Source: Alviniconcha marisindica (taxonomy: Eukaryota; Mollusca; Gastropoda; Provannidae). From it: a stretch of 64,000 nucleotides of DNA. The stretch spans positions 989,001 to 1,053,000 of the forward strand of contig JABMCL010000715.1 in assembly GCA_018857735.1 (NCBI GenBank), in the 5' to 3' direction. Shown piece by piece: positions 44,555-57,400 of the stretch (the stretch's first letter is position 1; each line of letters begins with the position of its first letter). The translations under genes were made by a program, and so were the position numbers. The notes beneath the pieces are model-generated. The model did not search any database. It was given only the letters and a program-made list of their open reading frames with translations, and had not been told where the DNA came from.

Positions 44555-44845
44555 ATACCAGAAATGTTTTGGTGTTCAGTACACTGTCAGTGTTATGGCA
44601 TCAAATCCTATTGGAAACCCTCGCATCATACCACAAATGTGTTGGTGTTCAGTAAACTGTCAACATTATGACATCAGATCACAGCTCTGTTGGTGTTCAG
44701 TAAACTGTCAACATGATGACATCAGATAACCAATGTGTCGGCATTCAGTAAACTGTCAACATTATGACATCAAATCACAAATATGTCAGCATTCAGTAAA
44801 CTGTCAACATTATGACATCACAAATATGTTGGTGTTCTGCAGAGC
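44555..44845. repeat. About 48-bp repeat, 6 copies
   Basis: The unit is ttggtgttcagtaaactgtc followed by aacattatgacatcaaatca and caaatatg. It lies just past the REXO4 stop and may be in its 3' untranslated region. Confidence 0.85.
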
Positions 44846-44899
44846 TCCAAATCTGCATTTTACCGTCAGGAAGTAGGTCCCGTCTCAGCTCTGTGATCA

Positions 44900-45265
44900 T
44901 CTCTTCTAACAATCTGTTTTGCGTACAGCCCAGGACACAAGACTGAGTGAGACAGTGGGAGACCTTATAAAAACTGCCCCTGACCTTTTGCTTTCCCATC
45001 GTAATGAAAACATCTTCGTAGCTGCCTTCAATTCCTCAGCATTTTTTAGCAGCGTTCAGCATGATAGATCACAAAGTACTGATCAGCTGTGTTGGCACGT
45101 TTTTACTGTATAAATCTGTAACTGCAACAGTTTGGTAGTTTTGGTGTGTAGTCAGCAGCAGTCCACTTTTTCTACCAACAACTCAAAGTCTGATGCTGCT
45201 GCAGTCTGGTACAGTGTTCCTCGGGCTCTGTCCTGTCTGGTTCAGAAAAACCCATGCTTTATCTT
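44900..45265 (+). mobile_element. Degenerate LINE reverse transcriptase fragment
   Basis: Frames on the plus strand contain DLIKTAPDLLLSHRNENIFV then AFNSSAFFSSVQHDRS, laid out like the segment before the catalytic core of CR1/L2-type LINEs; later frames drift. It is short and frameshifted. Confidence 0.5.
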
Positions 45266-45404
45266 CTTTATTACGTTTTTACGCATGTGGACATACACCA
45301 GGCATACACATAAATACGAAGTTAATATGTACAGACTAAATAATGGTGTCAAAGAAAAACAAAAGCAGTAAAGAAAATTTATAAACGAAGCAACACACAC
45401 ACAC

Positions 45405-46985
45405 ATTTAAAAAGGAAAATAAAACCAGGCACAACAACAGCAGTAACAAAAACATGTAAAAAGGGAAGAAGGAACAGGACAGTAACAAAGTGTAAAAAGG
45501 GAAGAAGGAACAGGACAGTAACAACAGCAGTAACAAAGTGTAAAAAGGGAAGAAGGAACAGGACAGTAACAACAGCAGTAACAAAGTGTAAAAAGGGAAG
45601 AAGGAACAGGACAGTAACAACAGCAGTAACAAATGTAAAAAGGAAGAAGGAACAGGACAGTAACAACAGCAGTAACAAAGTGTAAAAAGGGAAGAAGGAA
45701 CAGGACAGTAACAACAGCAGTAACAAAAGTTAAAAAGGGAAGAAGGAACAGGACAGTAACAACAGCAGTAACAAAAGTGTAAAAAGGGAAGAAGGAACAG
45801 GACAGTAACAACAGCAGTAACAAAATGTGTAAAAAGGGAAGAAGGAACAGGACAGTAACAACAGCAGTAACAAAAATGTGTAAAAAGGGAAGAAGGAACA
45901 GGACAGTAACAACAGCAGTAACAAAAATGTGTAAAAAGGGAAGAAGGAACAGGACAGTAACAACAGCAGTAACAAAAATGTGTAAAAAGGGAAGAAGGAA
46001 CAGGACAGTAACAACAGCAGTAACAAAAATGTGTAAAAAGGGAAGAAGGAACAGGACAGTAACAACAGCAGTAACAAAAATGTGTAAAAAGGGAAGAAGG
46101 AACAGGACAGTAACAACAGCAGTAACGAAGTGTAAAAAGGGAAGAAGGAACAGGACAGTAACAAAGTGTAAAAAGGGAAGAAGGAACAGGACAGTAACAA
46201 CAACAGCAACAAAAATGTGTAAAAAGGGAAGAAGGAACAGGACAGTAACAAAAATGTGTAAAAAGGGAAGAAGGAACAGGACAGTAACAACAGCAGTAAC
46301 GAAGTGTAAAAAGGGAAGAAGGAACAGGACAGTAACAAAGTGTAAAAAGGGAAGAAGGAACAGGACAGTAATAACAGCAGCAACAAAGTCTAAAAAGGGA
46401 AGAAGGAACAGGACAGTAAACAACAGCAGTAACAAAAATGTGTAAAAAGGGAAGAAGGAACAGGACAGTAACAACAGCAGTAACGAAGTGTAAAAAGGGA
46501 AGAAGGAACAGGACAGTAACAAAGTGTAAAAAGGGAAGAAGGAACAGGACAGTAACAACAGCAGCAACAAAAATGTGTAAAAAGGGAAGAAGGAACAGGA
46601 CAGTAACAAAAATGTGTAAAAAGGGAAGAAGGAACAGGACAGTAACAACAGCAGTAACGAAGTGTAAAAAGGGAAGAAGGAACAGGACAGTAACAAAGTG
46701 TAAAAAGGGAAGAAGGAACAGGACAGTAATAACAGCAGCAACAAAGTTAAAAAGGGAAGAAGGAACAGGACAGTAACAACAGCAGTAACGAAGTGTAAAA
46801 AGAGAAGAGGGAACAGGACAGTAACAACAGCAGTAACGAAGTGTAAAAAGAGAAGAGGGAACAGGACAGTAACAACAGCAGTAACGAAGTGTAAAAAGAG
46901 AAGAGGGAACAGGACAGTAACAACAGCAGTAACGAAGTGTAAAAAGAGAAGAGGGAACAGGACAGTAACAACAGCAGCATGGCGG
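45405..46985. repeat. 1.6-kb minisatellite of 27- and 51-bp units
   Basis: The unit is gtgtaaaaagggaagaagga then acaggacagtaacaa, with or without cagcagtaacaaaaat. Long and short units alternate in a higher-order pattern in the middle (46120-46740). The last four copies have aagagaagaggga in place of aagggaagaagga. Because units are multiples of three, a 551-codon minus-strand frame stays open; it has no other sign of coding. Confidence 0.97.
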
Positions 46986-48945
46986 GGACAAGAGAGAGGA
47001 AGGGGAAAAGAAGAAGGGAGTTACACAGCAGTTGATGTATGAGCACCAGAGTACTACATGTTAATTGCCATCTGTATATATGTAGACTTGATGTAAATAT
47101 GGTTTTACAAATTTAGCCATCACACACATTTGGACACATATACACTCTTTATGATCTATCTGATTTGGTTTATTTTAGAAGTTCAAAAGCATTGTACAGA
47201 AAGCATTAAAAAATATAGCAAATTGTACAAGACAAAAAGAAATTGAAGATCAGTCTTTGTACCAATGCCGTTATTCACACAGTAACTTCAAAATACAGTT
47301 TAACAATGCAGGCAATTTTATGGCAGTAAGAGGTATATTTTTTATTTCTGACAAACATGAACAATGGATAATCACCCACTGCCCCCCCAAAAAACAACAA
47401 CAACAAACAAACCAAAAACAACAACAAACAAACAAACCAAAAACAACAACAAAAAATACCAAAAGTGGGTAGAGGGGGGATAAATACAGGACCAACATAA
47501 GAAATTAAATTTTTGTTTTGTGTCAGAATGTTGGAGTGTTGTTTGTTACGTTTCAGGGCTGTAAATGTTTACATGATGGGGGGGGGGGGGGGGAGGAAAA
47601 GACAAAAGCAATTTATTGTTAATAAGCCGTTCATTTAGTATTACACAATTCAAGCTGGTGCCAGTGTGTACCTGACAGGTGGGTGTATTTCTGCAGCGTC
47701 ACACAATTCAAGATGTTAATCTGATTCATACCAATGCGAAGGAGGAGGGATACTGTTATTTATTCAATTCTTCATCAAGTGTCACTCAGTTGGTAATGTT
47801 GGTAAAGAATACAGAAGAGGATGATGTGTGATACAGGACAAAGGGTTCTTTGTGTGACACAGGACAAAGGGTTCTTTGTGTGACACTGAACAAAGAACTC
47901 GTGGAGCTGTGCTCTTTTGTAGATTGTGAGAGTCCAAGATGTTGGTAATGAATATGGGGGGATTCTGAATTGTGGCTGCCTGTACATTATCTCAACAACA
48001 GATGGACAGGTTGACTCCATGTACCCCCCTCCCCCCCAAAAAGAGCACCTATTTTGGGGAGGGGGGAGGTACATTTAGAAGAATAACATTCAATTTGATG
48101 GAGAAATTGCAACATGTGAAAGAGTCGAAGGTAAAGTGAGCGATGGTAACGGAATGCAGTACTGTGACGGCTACATCAGCTGTGCTAACATTGCCCAGCA
48201 GTTATGTCAGCACGATTTAACACATACTTTTTCACAAGTTCCAGGGAATGTTCCACACAACGGAATGTACAAACATATTTACTTTCAAATGGAATGTGTG
48301 TATGATTTCAGAACTGGATGCACTGATAATCTTGTTCGAGCATGGACACCAACATAACACAGCATCTTGGAGTCCTTTCAGTTTCACAAAACTAGGTTGC
48401 ACATGCACTACATCATATCCAAGGGTAAGGTGTTACATCCGGTGACATGCTAGCAAGAGATGAAAACAATGCTTTCCAAAGTGTTACCTGAAGAACAGGT
48501 CACTCCAGGTGCATTCACATCAATTTCTAGTTCACGGCAGATTCTCCTAGATGCTGTGCTAGGTCACAGAATTAAGTTTGAAATTCATGAAAAAGGGAAA
48601 TGCAGTGATTTGCATGAAAATAAAATAGCTGAGACTAAAATAGTAATAACAAATTATAAACATATTGACACAAGTTATAAAAATATTAAGTACAAGTACA
48701 CATATTCAACTAACATAACAATATGAAGTTGTACATTATTAAGAGCATTTGTTTAAATGTTCATGCAACCAGAAAATATTGGTTTGTCAATAGGTATGTG
48801 TGCTCCACACTCTAATGAAAGCAGGACATTTGGGCATTCTGGGATACGGGTACCAACAGAAAGAGCAATCAATGACTTCATATTTGCTGTATTGGTCTGC
48901 ACAGCACCAATCTTAAGTTAAGACCTCTTAAAGTAGTTAACGTAC
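46986..48945. other. Intergenic DNA with small repeats
   Basis: No gene. It holds an A/C-rich tract (47385-47465), a G-run (about 47577-47594), a 28-bp unit repeated three times near 47820-47890 (tgtgacacaggacaaagggt) and an inverted repeat at 48020-48072. Open frames of 60-100 codons look random. Confidence 0.5.
48020..48072. repeat. Inverted repeat, about 20-nt arms
   Basis: gtacccccctcccccccaaa pairs with ttttggggaggggggaggta, with a spacer of about 12 bases (aagagcacct). It would form a GC-rich hairpin. Confidence 0.85.
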
Positions 48946-48954
48946 GGTGGTAGT

Positions 48955-49125
48955 ACAGCGGCCTGGTTCAGAAAATGGGAGACTGCTTAGGTCAATTCAG
49001 TCAACAGGCTGTTTGAGAACTGGGGGAGTTAGACTGCTTAGGTCAATTCAGTCAACAGGCTGTTTGAGAACTGCAGGGGTTAGACTGCTTAGGTCAATTC
49101 AGTCAACAGGCTGTTTGAGAATCGC
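48955..49125. repeat. 51-bp repeat, 3 copies
   Basis: The unit is agactgcttaggtcaattca followed by gtcaacaggctgtttgagaa and ctgcaggggtt. A SINE-type tail follows directly (49125-49180: gccctgatataaccgtaccg, then gttgactgggcgtaaaacac). Confidence 0.9.
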
Positions 49126-49180
49126 CCTGATATAACCGTACCGGTTGACTGGGCGTAAAACACCAACTTACTTACTGTTT

Positions 49181-50020
49181 GAGAAAAGGGGTATTAGCCT
49201 ATCATCTTGGCTGAGCTGGTAAAAGCAATCTGTTGGAGGAAAGAGAGGAGCCAGACTGCTCATGTCAAGGACAGGCTGCCCGGCAGGCATTCATGCCTAA
49301 ACCTTTATCCTTGCATAATTAAAGATCAATCGATCGGTCAAAACAATAGCTTTTGGGGGGGGGGGGGGGGGGGGGAGTTGTTATACTGCTTATGTCGTCA
49401 GTAAAAAAAATAGGCTGCTTTTGAAAAACTAGATTTACACTGCTTATGTTAACTGGATTTAAACAACATGCTATAACAGTATGATACAACAGATTCTCTG
49501 CAATGCGCAAATTTATGTCTTGCTGTTGAAAATTTGTCATGAATACATCTTACAAAGTGTAATCTTTATCTTACAAGGTGTGTTGTCCACCATGGTGTTT
49601 ATATATATGACACAGATTATAGTTCAAAACAACTGTCCAAGTTGCAAATAAACCAGTTCAGTTACATGAACCAGAACTTAAACACACACACACATCATGC
49701 GATAGCTATGCCAAGATGGGCAACAATTTCAAGTGAGGCAGGAATGTAATGTTGCTGGAACTGGCCACATTACTAAAAAGAAGAAGAAGGAAACAGCAAA
49801 TGAAGGCTGTACAGCATTTGGTTCACGTTTTAAGAGTAAGACATTAGGGCTTCACGTGAACCTAGGAGTGGGGTACATTGCATCTGATCAGCGTAAGCAA
49901 CATGGACCGTGCACTGCCTTGTGCAGCAGTTATAAATGCATAATGTACAAAAGTGCATGCAAAGCAAACACCCTGTGAACCCTATCAAGGTCACTGCCTG
50001 CGGTCTTACCACCCTTGGTA
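49181..50020. other. Intergenic DNA, no supported gene
   Basis: A G-run of about 22 bases lies at 49352-49374. Otherwise unique sequence. Confidence 0.45.
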
Positions 50021-50515
50021 AAGTGGTGGGTTTGATGGCTTGCAACGTTGCAGTCAGTCTTTCCACCAGTTGTGGGTTTGATGGCAATGTTGCACATTGC
50101 AGTCATTCTTTCCACCTGTGTTGGGTTGTGGGTTTGATGGCAATGTTGCACACTGCAGTCAGTCTTTCCACCAGTGGCAGGTTTGGCTCGGTGCATTGCA
50201 GTCTTACAGCTGCAGTCCCAGTGAGTTATCACCAGTTGAGGGTTTGGTGCACTGCAGTCTTACAGCTGCAGTCCCAGTGGGTTATCACCAGTTGAGGGTT
50301 TGGTGCACTGCAGTCTTACAGCTGCAGTCACAGTGGGTTATCACCAGTTGAGGGTTTGGTGGCTTGCAGTCAGTCTTGCCACTGCTGTCAGTCCTATTGT
50401 TGCAGTCACAGACTTATCACCAGTGTTAAAAGTTGAGTTAGTCTTATTTCCAGGGTTAGCAGTTGGGGTTTGGCAGCTTGCAGCTGCATTCACAATCTTA
50501 TTACCAGTACAATCT
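50021..50515. repeat. Minisatellite of about 52 bp
   Basis: The central block (50200-50370) has regular units, ggtttggtgcactgcagtct then tacagctgcagtcccagtgg and gttatcaccagttgag. The flanks are older variants with tgcagtcagtctttccacca. A related degenerate set lies at 51320-51740, so the two may be one array split by insertions. Confidence 0.85.
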
Positions 50516-50550
50516 GAAACAGAATGAGGCCCAGAGTGCTTGTGCAGAAC

Positions 50551-50706
50551 CAACACACAAGGGAGTTAATTAGCACTCAAAAGATGTCACAAAACGCAAC
50601 AAAGACCCAAGTCGCCTACTTAACTCTCACCTGGCATGCGAGTAAATACAAGGTACATAAACTCCACCAGATGTACATCCTCTCAATTAGCTCCCTTGCG
50701 TGTTGA
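50551..50706. mobile_element. MITE-like element with terminal inverted repeats
   Basis: The left end caacacacaagggagttaat and the right end (complement caacacgcaagggagctaat) form inverted repeats of about 22 bp around a body of about 110 bp. A single end-like sequence, attaattcccttgtgtgttt, lies at about 51659-51680. The element sits between two halves of the neighbouring repeat. Confidence 0.6.
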
Positions 50707-51319
50707 TTCTTATTACCAGTCGACATTTTCCATGCACTTGCAGGCCAATCATTTTAACGGGGCCACCTGCTTGACACTGTTCAGATGTAAACTGACTGCT
50801 GCATGTCTGGTCGCTGTCTACATGTATCATGCTCTAATCTGTCCCACAACCTCATTGTCATACATTTGCATGGGAAAAAACGCATCAAACAACATTTTGG
50901 TATGACCAAGTGCTTACATACTTGTTTGGGGATTGAACAGTGATATTATGCTACCTAATGCAAAATGGATTTTTTGATTGAACCACCGAACAATACGTAA
51001 GAAACCGTATCAACCTATCTTGGGAAAAGTGCTAGTTTTTGAAAATGTTGGATTGTACTAGTCACATCAGTTTTACGCTGGTTGCACAACCACAAAAAGG
51101 GGGGTAATCCAAATCCCTGAAAACTGCAGATGGCGCAAACCATCTGCCTGCCGAGGGACCAGGTGGTGGTATTGGATGACGGCCAGGGACAGTCACTGAC
51201 AGCTGCCTGATGGCAATAATAAGAATTTAATGACTTGTGCCAACTCGTGGTTCATGTTCTGTGCACTGTATGGAAAGTGTAAACGGGCCCTTAGAAGTTG
51301 GGGTTTAATGTCTTGTTGT
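50707..51319. other. Intergenic DNA, no supported feature
   Basis: Unique sequence; nothing recognised on either strand. Confidence 0.4.
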
Positions 51320-51745
51320 GGTCACAGTCTTACCACTGCAGTCACGGTCATGCTGCTGCAGTCACAGTGGTTGGTGACTTGCAGTCACAGTCTTATCATA
51401 AGTGTGATAGGAGTTGGCGACTTGCAGTCCCAATTTGATTATCAGCGTGAAAGTTGGGTTTTGGTGGCTTGCAGTCACCATTTCATTACCAATGGTAATT
51501 TCAGTGGTTGGTAGCTTACAGTCACTGCCTTATTTAATAACAAAACTGAAACAGAATGAGGCCCAGAGCACTCATGCAAAATCAACAAAGGTCTTTGTTG
51601 TTTTACTTGTGTTATGTATTTGGAGCAGTTGACTGGGAAAAACACCAAGTTACTTACTAATTAATTCCCTTGTGTGTTTATTTAATAACAGTGTGAGAAG
51701 TTGAAGGTTGTGGCTTGCAGTCACAGTCTTGCCACTGATTAAAAG
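51320..51745. repeat. Degenerate minisatellite related to 50021-50515
   Basis: Copies of ttgcagtcacagtcttacca-like sequence recur at 25-55 bp spacing, more diverged than the block to the left. The stretch cagaatgaggcccagag is common to 50518 and 51552. Confidence 0.65.
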
Positions 51746-53108
51746 TTGGGGTTTGATAGCATTAATCTCTGCATCAAGACATGCACAAATATTACACTTA
51801 ACTGTCCTGACAAGTACACCACCACATGCACACACACATGGCAAGCATCTACAGAAACTGATGGTAATCAGATGTCTGCAGAAACACATGCAATCCTATT
51901 CCTAAGGTTAAATACCGCAGATGCAAAAATCAGTAGAGGACATAAAACAAATGAAATACTTATCTACAGTGCCATTTTCCACAGAAAGAACTGGCTTCAC
52001 AATTCCCTGACTTTTACTAAGTTTATATCATACACAAACAATACCACAAGTGATTTCAAATTCCATCTTCTTAACCCCCCCCCCCCTTTCTTGTTACATT
52101 CCTTCTGTGCAAGCTAGTGAGGGTTTAATGTATATTTTTGTTGTTGATCATGTGAAGTGAGGTGTGCTCACCCTTGTCAGTGAAATACAGCACTACAGAA
52201 ATACGGCTATTATTATTACTTATTCGGTGACAGGTTGTTAAACTATATTTTTTACTCTTCTCCGAGTTGGAATGGAGGACAATACCAGTTGTAGCTTACT
52301 TGTCTTCCATCATTTGACGGCAGTTTTAGTCTTTCAAACGGTCTGCTATGGCATTCAGAGTTACAACAGTATAACTTTTCTGGATGCAGCACTGTATGTC
52401 CTGGCACTTGCAGTGATGCACACAAAGTTCCCATGTCTTCACAAGATCATGCTGGGAAACAAAACAAAAATATACCTAACTGAACCAGAAATGTTTCCTG
52501 TGCAGGTTTTGTTTCCAGATGCACCAAACATTTTTTTAATGTTTAAAAAAGAAAATCTATCATGGTATCAATGACCNAAGAAAGCACATCTCAATTTTTA
52601 AGCACAGCTGTACCTGTTCAAAAATAACATTTTAAGAACCAGCAATAACAACAGGAGTAATAAAATGAAAAGAAACACACACACACACACACACACCTAA
52701 ACAAGAACATAATTTGAAGATCAAGAATCTTTGTTTAGTTCATACATCTAGCTATTTGTATGCTTTTCCCTCCTACTTCCCCCCCCCCCCCCCCCCACCT
52801 CTTTATTCACTGTACCTCCCATCCTGCCCTTTCATCCTTCATCCCCCCCCCCCTCTCACCCTACACCTTTCCATCCTTTCATCACCCCCCCCTTTTCATC
52901 CCAACCTCCATCTCTCTTTCCTCCCCCCCCCACCCCCCTCTCACTAGCACCTTTCCATCTCCACCTCCTTCTCCTCCCATCTCTGCTTTCACCCCCCCAA
53001 AAACAACAACAACAACAACGCACCTACTCCTCTGCAGGGTCCTATTCTTTGTGTAATCAACAGTGACTGTAGCCTATATTAAGTCATTTTCAGAATCGGA
53101 TGATGTCA
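51746..53108. other. Intergenic DNA, C-rich, probable 3' region of the CUB gene
   Basis: About 52075-52090 and 52779-53000 are C-rich, with several C-runs of 8-17 bases. One undetermined base lies near 52577. TTTATT at about 52802-52807 is an AATAAA on the minus strand about 300 bp after the CUB-gene stop, a possible polyadenylation signal. A (CA)n lies near 52675-52695. Confidence 0.45.
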
Positions 53109-54406
53109 TCAAACATTGCTCTCTGAGGGAGCATCCTGGTTTGCATCAAACTCTTGGTCAGTCATGTTTCTGAGAGCATCCCATGATGACTTGCGTGGAG
53201 GCCGAGATGAGCGACTTGTCGCTGCTGCTGACTTTGTGGGCCCACTTCGCTCAGAGCCTGCATAGTCCGACACGGCGGATGAATACGCCGGTGGAAAGTG
53301 CTGCGCTGCGTAGGGGTTGCTGAACACAGATTCAGTGACGGAGCCAGTTTCATAAGAGCCGCCTTCTCTGGAAGCTTCTCCATCTGTCATTCTACACAGC
53401 ATTTCCCACTTGGACACAGACGGCTTGGGAGCGGTGCCTGGCACAGACGCAACCGGGTTAGGTCCAGCTACACTTGAGTTAGGTGCAACAGCACCACTGT
53501 GCATTTGGACAGCACTGGGATGTCCAAAAGGTACCAAGACGGGAGCCTGACCTGTACCTTGGACATATGCCATCTGAGGTGGATACCCAACCGGGTATCC
53601 TGGGTACCCCTGGGGTGGGTACATTGGCTGGCCTTGCATGGCAGGATTTACTGGCCGCCTTGCCCCTGCCTCTGCCCCCGCCATGGAGGACTGGTCTAGG
53701 GGGCCGGTCATCCCCGTCATGACCGACTCTGTGTCATCGTCGCTCAGCTGACCCACGCTGGCCCCTGTGGACTTTCTGGGTTTGGGTTTAGGCTTCAGTT
53801 TGGGTTTGTCTTTTGGAGTCCCTGGCTTTTTGAACTCCTTGCCCTCTTCAGCTTCCTGCACTTTCTTTTTGAGCTCTGAGTCACTCCTTGTCCTTTTGGG
53901 TCTGCCCGAGGGCGATGATGCTGAAATTTTCCTATCTCTAGATTTTGAGCGGCCAGATGTGGAGGAGGCTGAATTTTTCCTCTCACGTGGTTTGGTGATG
54001 CCAGAAGAAGATGAAGAAGTGTCTAAACTGCCTTCTTTTGATTTCAAGGTTTGAGTGTGAGAAGAGCTCATACTTCGAGGTTTGCTTCGTTTCACCACTG
54101 TCTTTTTGCCTGGGGAGACATTGGCAAAGCCCTTTCCTGTTTGCGTAGCACATTCGCGCAGTGTCTGTGTTGATCTTGTTGCCTGCTCCCGCAGTTCCAT
54201 TTCAAGGTCACCAAGGGATCTGAATCCTCGGTCTCGCCTAGACAGGCTTCGTTCTTTGAAGCTGTCTCTGTCAGGGCGATGATAGTCTATGTCGTCTTGA
54301 ACAAATGAATACACTGATTCCCCAACAGAGTTCTTCCGGCGTCTACGTCCATATAAGGAAGAGCGTGAAGCGTAGAGGGAGTTTTTGGAACCAGTTCTGC
54401 GCAGTG
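53109..54406 (-). CDS. CUB-like membrane protein, last exon
   Basis: Acceptor ctttttctttcaacag. Encodes 432 residues of tail: KNSLYASRSSLYGRRRRKNS, a Lys/Ser block, the PMYPPQGYPGYPVGYPPQ segment rich in Tyr/Pro, and the C-terminal SKWEMLCRMTDGE and SSWDALRNMTDQE motifs. Stop follows QDAPSESNV. Confidence 0.88.
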
Positions 54407-57400
54407 CTGTTGAAAGAAAAAGTAAAACTGTTACTGTATGAAAAGACAAATCTGAAACAAAGCTTTGTGTTCAGAAGAAAGATCAGAATCACACAAAAAG
54501 TTACAATGAGTGTTTTTCAGCAAGACTACAAAAGAATGTGCAAATATTTGGGGCAGACCCCTCTTTCAAACAAAAAACAGGCAATTTTTTAATTTCTCTT
54601 GAGAGAAATTAAACGATCATTTAAAAAAAGTTTTGGGGGGGATGTTCAAGGCTTACCAAAAGTTTAATAGTGTTAACTTTTACTACTTTCAGTCGGTTCT
54701 CTTTACTGTGAACAGAAATTAAAGTTTGCTTTAAAACAAATTGCACAAACTTCACCTCAGCCTGAATGTCAAACCTGTGAACTGCTTTTTTGAAGAATGA
54801 CGCTATTAGTGAAAGGCCATCCTAAACCTAGTGCAATGAAACGCTGAATGATGGGACTGGAATGTCAGCGCTGTCTCTGGGCAAAGTACAGGAGAGCCTG
54901 AGCTGCATGCATGGAAGTGGGTGTGGCCAGCAGTTTGATGCGCGATGCCGATGGTGAGGGTACCATGGGCTCGGTCTGTAGTGCCCTTCAATTGTTGAAG
55001 GGTGGGTGCTGAAGTTTTGTCCAGGGGATGTTTACAGGAAAGTGACCTTAAAATGTGGGTTGAGAGATTCCATTTAAGTAATACAGTAAGTACTGCCTAC
55101 TAACACTGTAACAGTAATTGCTGGCACAGGAGCAGAAGGAGAGACTGTGTCATACGTATGGGTGTTGTTAGTTAGCTGGTGACTGAGTCCAGTCAACCAC
55201 AGGGCTAATGTATGGGAGTTGTTAGTTAGCTGGTGACTGAGTCCAGTCAACCACAGGGCTAATGTATGGGAGTTGTTAGTTAGCTGGTGACTGAGTCCAG
55301 TCAACCACAGGGCTAATGTATGGGAGTTGTTAGTTAGCTGGTGACTGAGCCCAGTCAACCACACAGGGTTATATCAGGGTTAACAGGGCCAGCATAGTTA
55401 GCTGGTGCTTGAGCCCAGTCAACCACAGTGCTAATGTATGGGAATTGTTAGTTAGCTGGTGATTGAGTCCAGTCAAAACCAGTTGGACACTGCATGAAAA
55501 CAACCTTGTCAGTTTCAGTGAGTCAATGTTCATTGTTGAGTTGTGTCCATTGTTTGATTCTGGAAATGGAAAAGTCTACGAGATGCATGAACTTCACTGA
55601 AAGTGAAAAATGATAGGCCTACTTTGTTTCAATGGGTGTACTTCAGGGTATAATTAGTTCTGCTTGCATCCAACAACCTGTTTTTCATCAACATGTGAGA
55701 AGCACTGCCAGACCTTATCAGACGTGTAAGTGACCCGGTGACCCCATCCCAACAGGCATGGTAATGAAAATTATGCGGGGGGTTCATGGTGCAGGATACG
55801 CCCCCTCTGTGGGGTCGAGCTGTTGCCTTTTTTCATTTGAAGGTAAAAGCCCTGAAATGATCTTTCCACTGAATGTAACCCATATCTACTATCATTTTTG
55901 ACAATGTCTTTCCATGAAGTCATTGTCTACAAAGAACATGGAAGTTAACTTGAGCAAAGCCAGTTGCGTCTGTTGAAAATTGTTTGGTTTCATGGGTGCC
56001 CACCATGCCTGCCATTCAAGACTTTCCTGCCCCTCTCTTCATTGTCTGTGTTGACTCGGCAGTGTCTTAATGTGTGAATCCAAATTGTGGAGTTTTTGGT
56101 CTTCAATTGGTTTAGGGGTGGTGTCAATCCACACAAGTGTTTGTTTTCTCCTCAGCAATAGCCACCCTGATGTAACCACACTAGTTGACTGGGCATAAAA
56201 CACCAAGTTACTTACTTCCTCAACAATAGCCTCTGTTGGTAATGGTTATATAGAGTTTAGGCCACTTAGACGTAGAAAAATGAGACTATAATATTAAACC
56301 TGTTATTCCTATGTGTGCTTCAAACATGCTGACTTTTTCAGTGTTGTCACCATTTACAACAGAAGACAAACACAATTAAGGGGGCTATTTCAGTATTTGC
56401 CCTTTATACACATGGGCCGAGGCTTAAACACAAACTATAAATAAAACACTTTGATCGTGAAAGTGGACTACAAATAGTACAGCTTCACAAACATATTTTG
56501 ATTGTGAAAGTAAAAATAAAATCATGTTTAAACATGACGAGTTGCAAATAGATTTTGTCTGTAAAAGCAAAATTAAAAACCAGATTCAAAGACACTGAGA
56601 TACAAACATATTTTGATTTGGAAAGGAAGAGTAAACCCCATTTTATAGGGAAAGTAGAAATAGTAGGTTTAAATGGGATGAATACAAATACATTTTGATT
56701 GAAAAATGAAAACAGATCAAAATCAAAAAGTGACACCGGAAAACCGAACCACGTCACTTAACATCAGAGTTATCTATATCTATATATATATATATATACA
56801 GCCACAAGAAAATTCCATAAACATGATGGATGTTAGACTCACAACAAATGCCTAGATAAAATAACAGAAACCTGACACTTACGATTATAATTGCTTTCCA
56901 CATCACTGTCCTCGTAGTCATCAGCAGTCACGTGTGGCACAGCATGGTATCCACTGTGTGTGCTGGAGCGTCCAATGGAATCGGCATCATCCAGGGCATT
57001 GCCAGTGCTGCGAGATCGACCAATTCGAGGAGACTTGGATTTCTTCTTTCTTGCACTGTCAGCCTTCTTGAACCTACCCTCGTGTTCTGGGATGACTTGA
57101 TTCAGTCCTGTTCTTGGGTCCGATTTGTCCACTTTGCCAGTTTGGGATTTGCTTGCACCTGACTTTGGAAGTTTTGATTCTGAACTTGTTGAGGCAGGTA
57201 TGCGCGAGTCAGGAGACTGTTTGCGTTGTTCCTTCCCGTTTTTGCCTTGGCTGCGATTAGGGCGCAGAGAGTGTTGAGTATCAGCTTTACGCTTGGTGCT
57301 TGGAGAATGCGGATCATTGACCCGAATGGCAACAATCTCACTGGGGGATGGAGGCCCATCTCCCTCTGGGTTCATGGAAACCCCTCCATCCCCGTCTCCA

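Noticed and set aside
45336..46991. 551-codon minus-strand open frame
   Set aside because: Entirely a 27/51-bp minisatellite; the length comes from units divisible by three, and other frames are open too.
52570..52580. Ambiguous base as a biological signal
   Set aside because: A single N is a sequencing or assembly matter.
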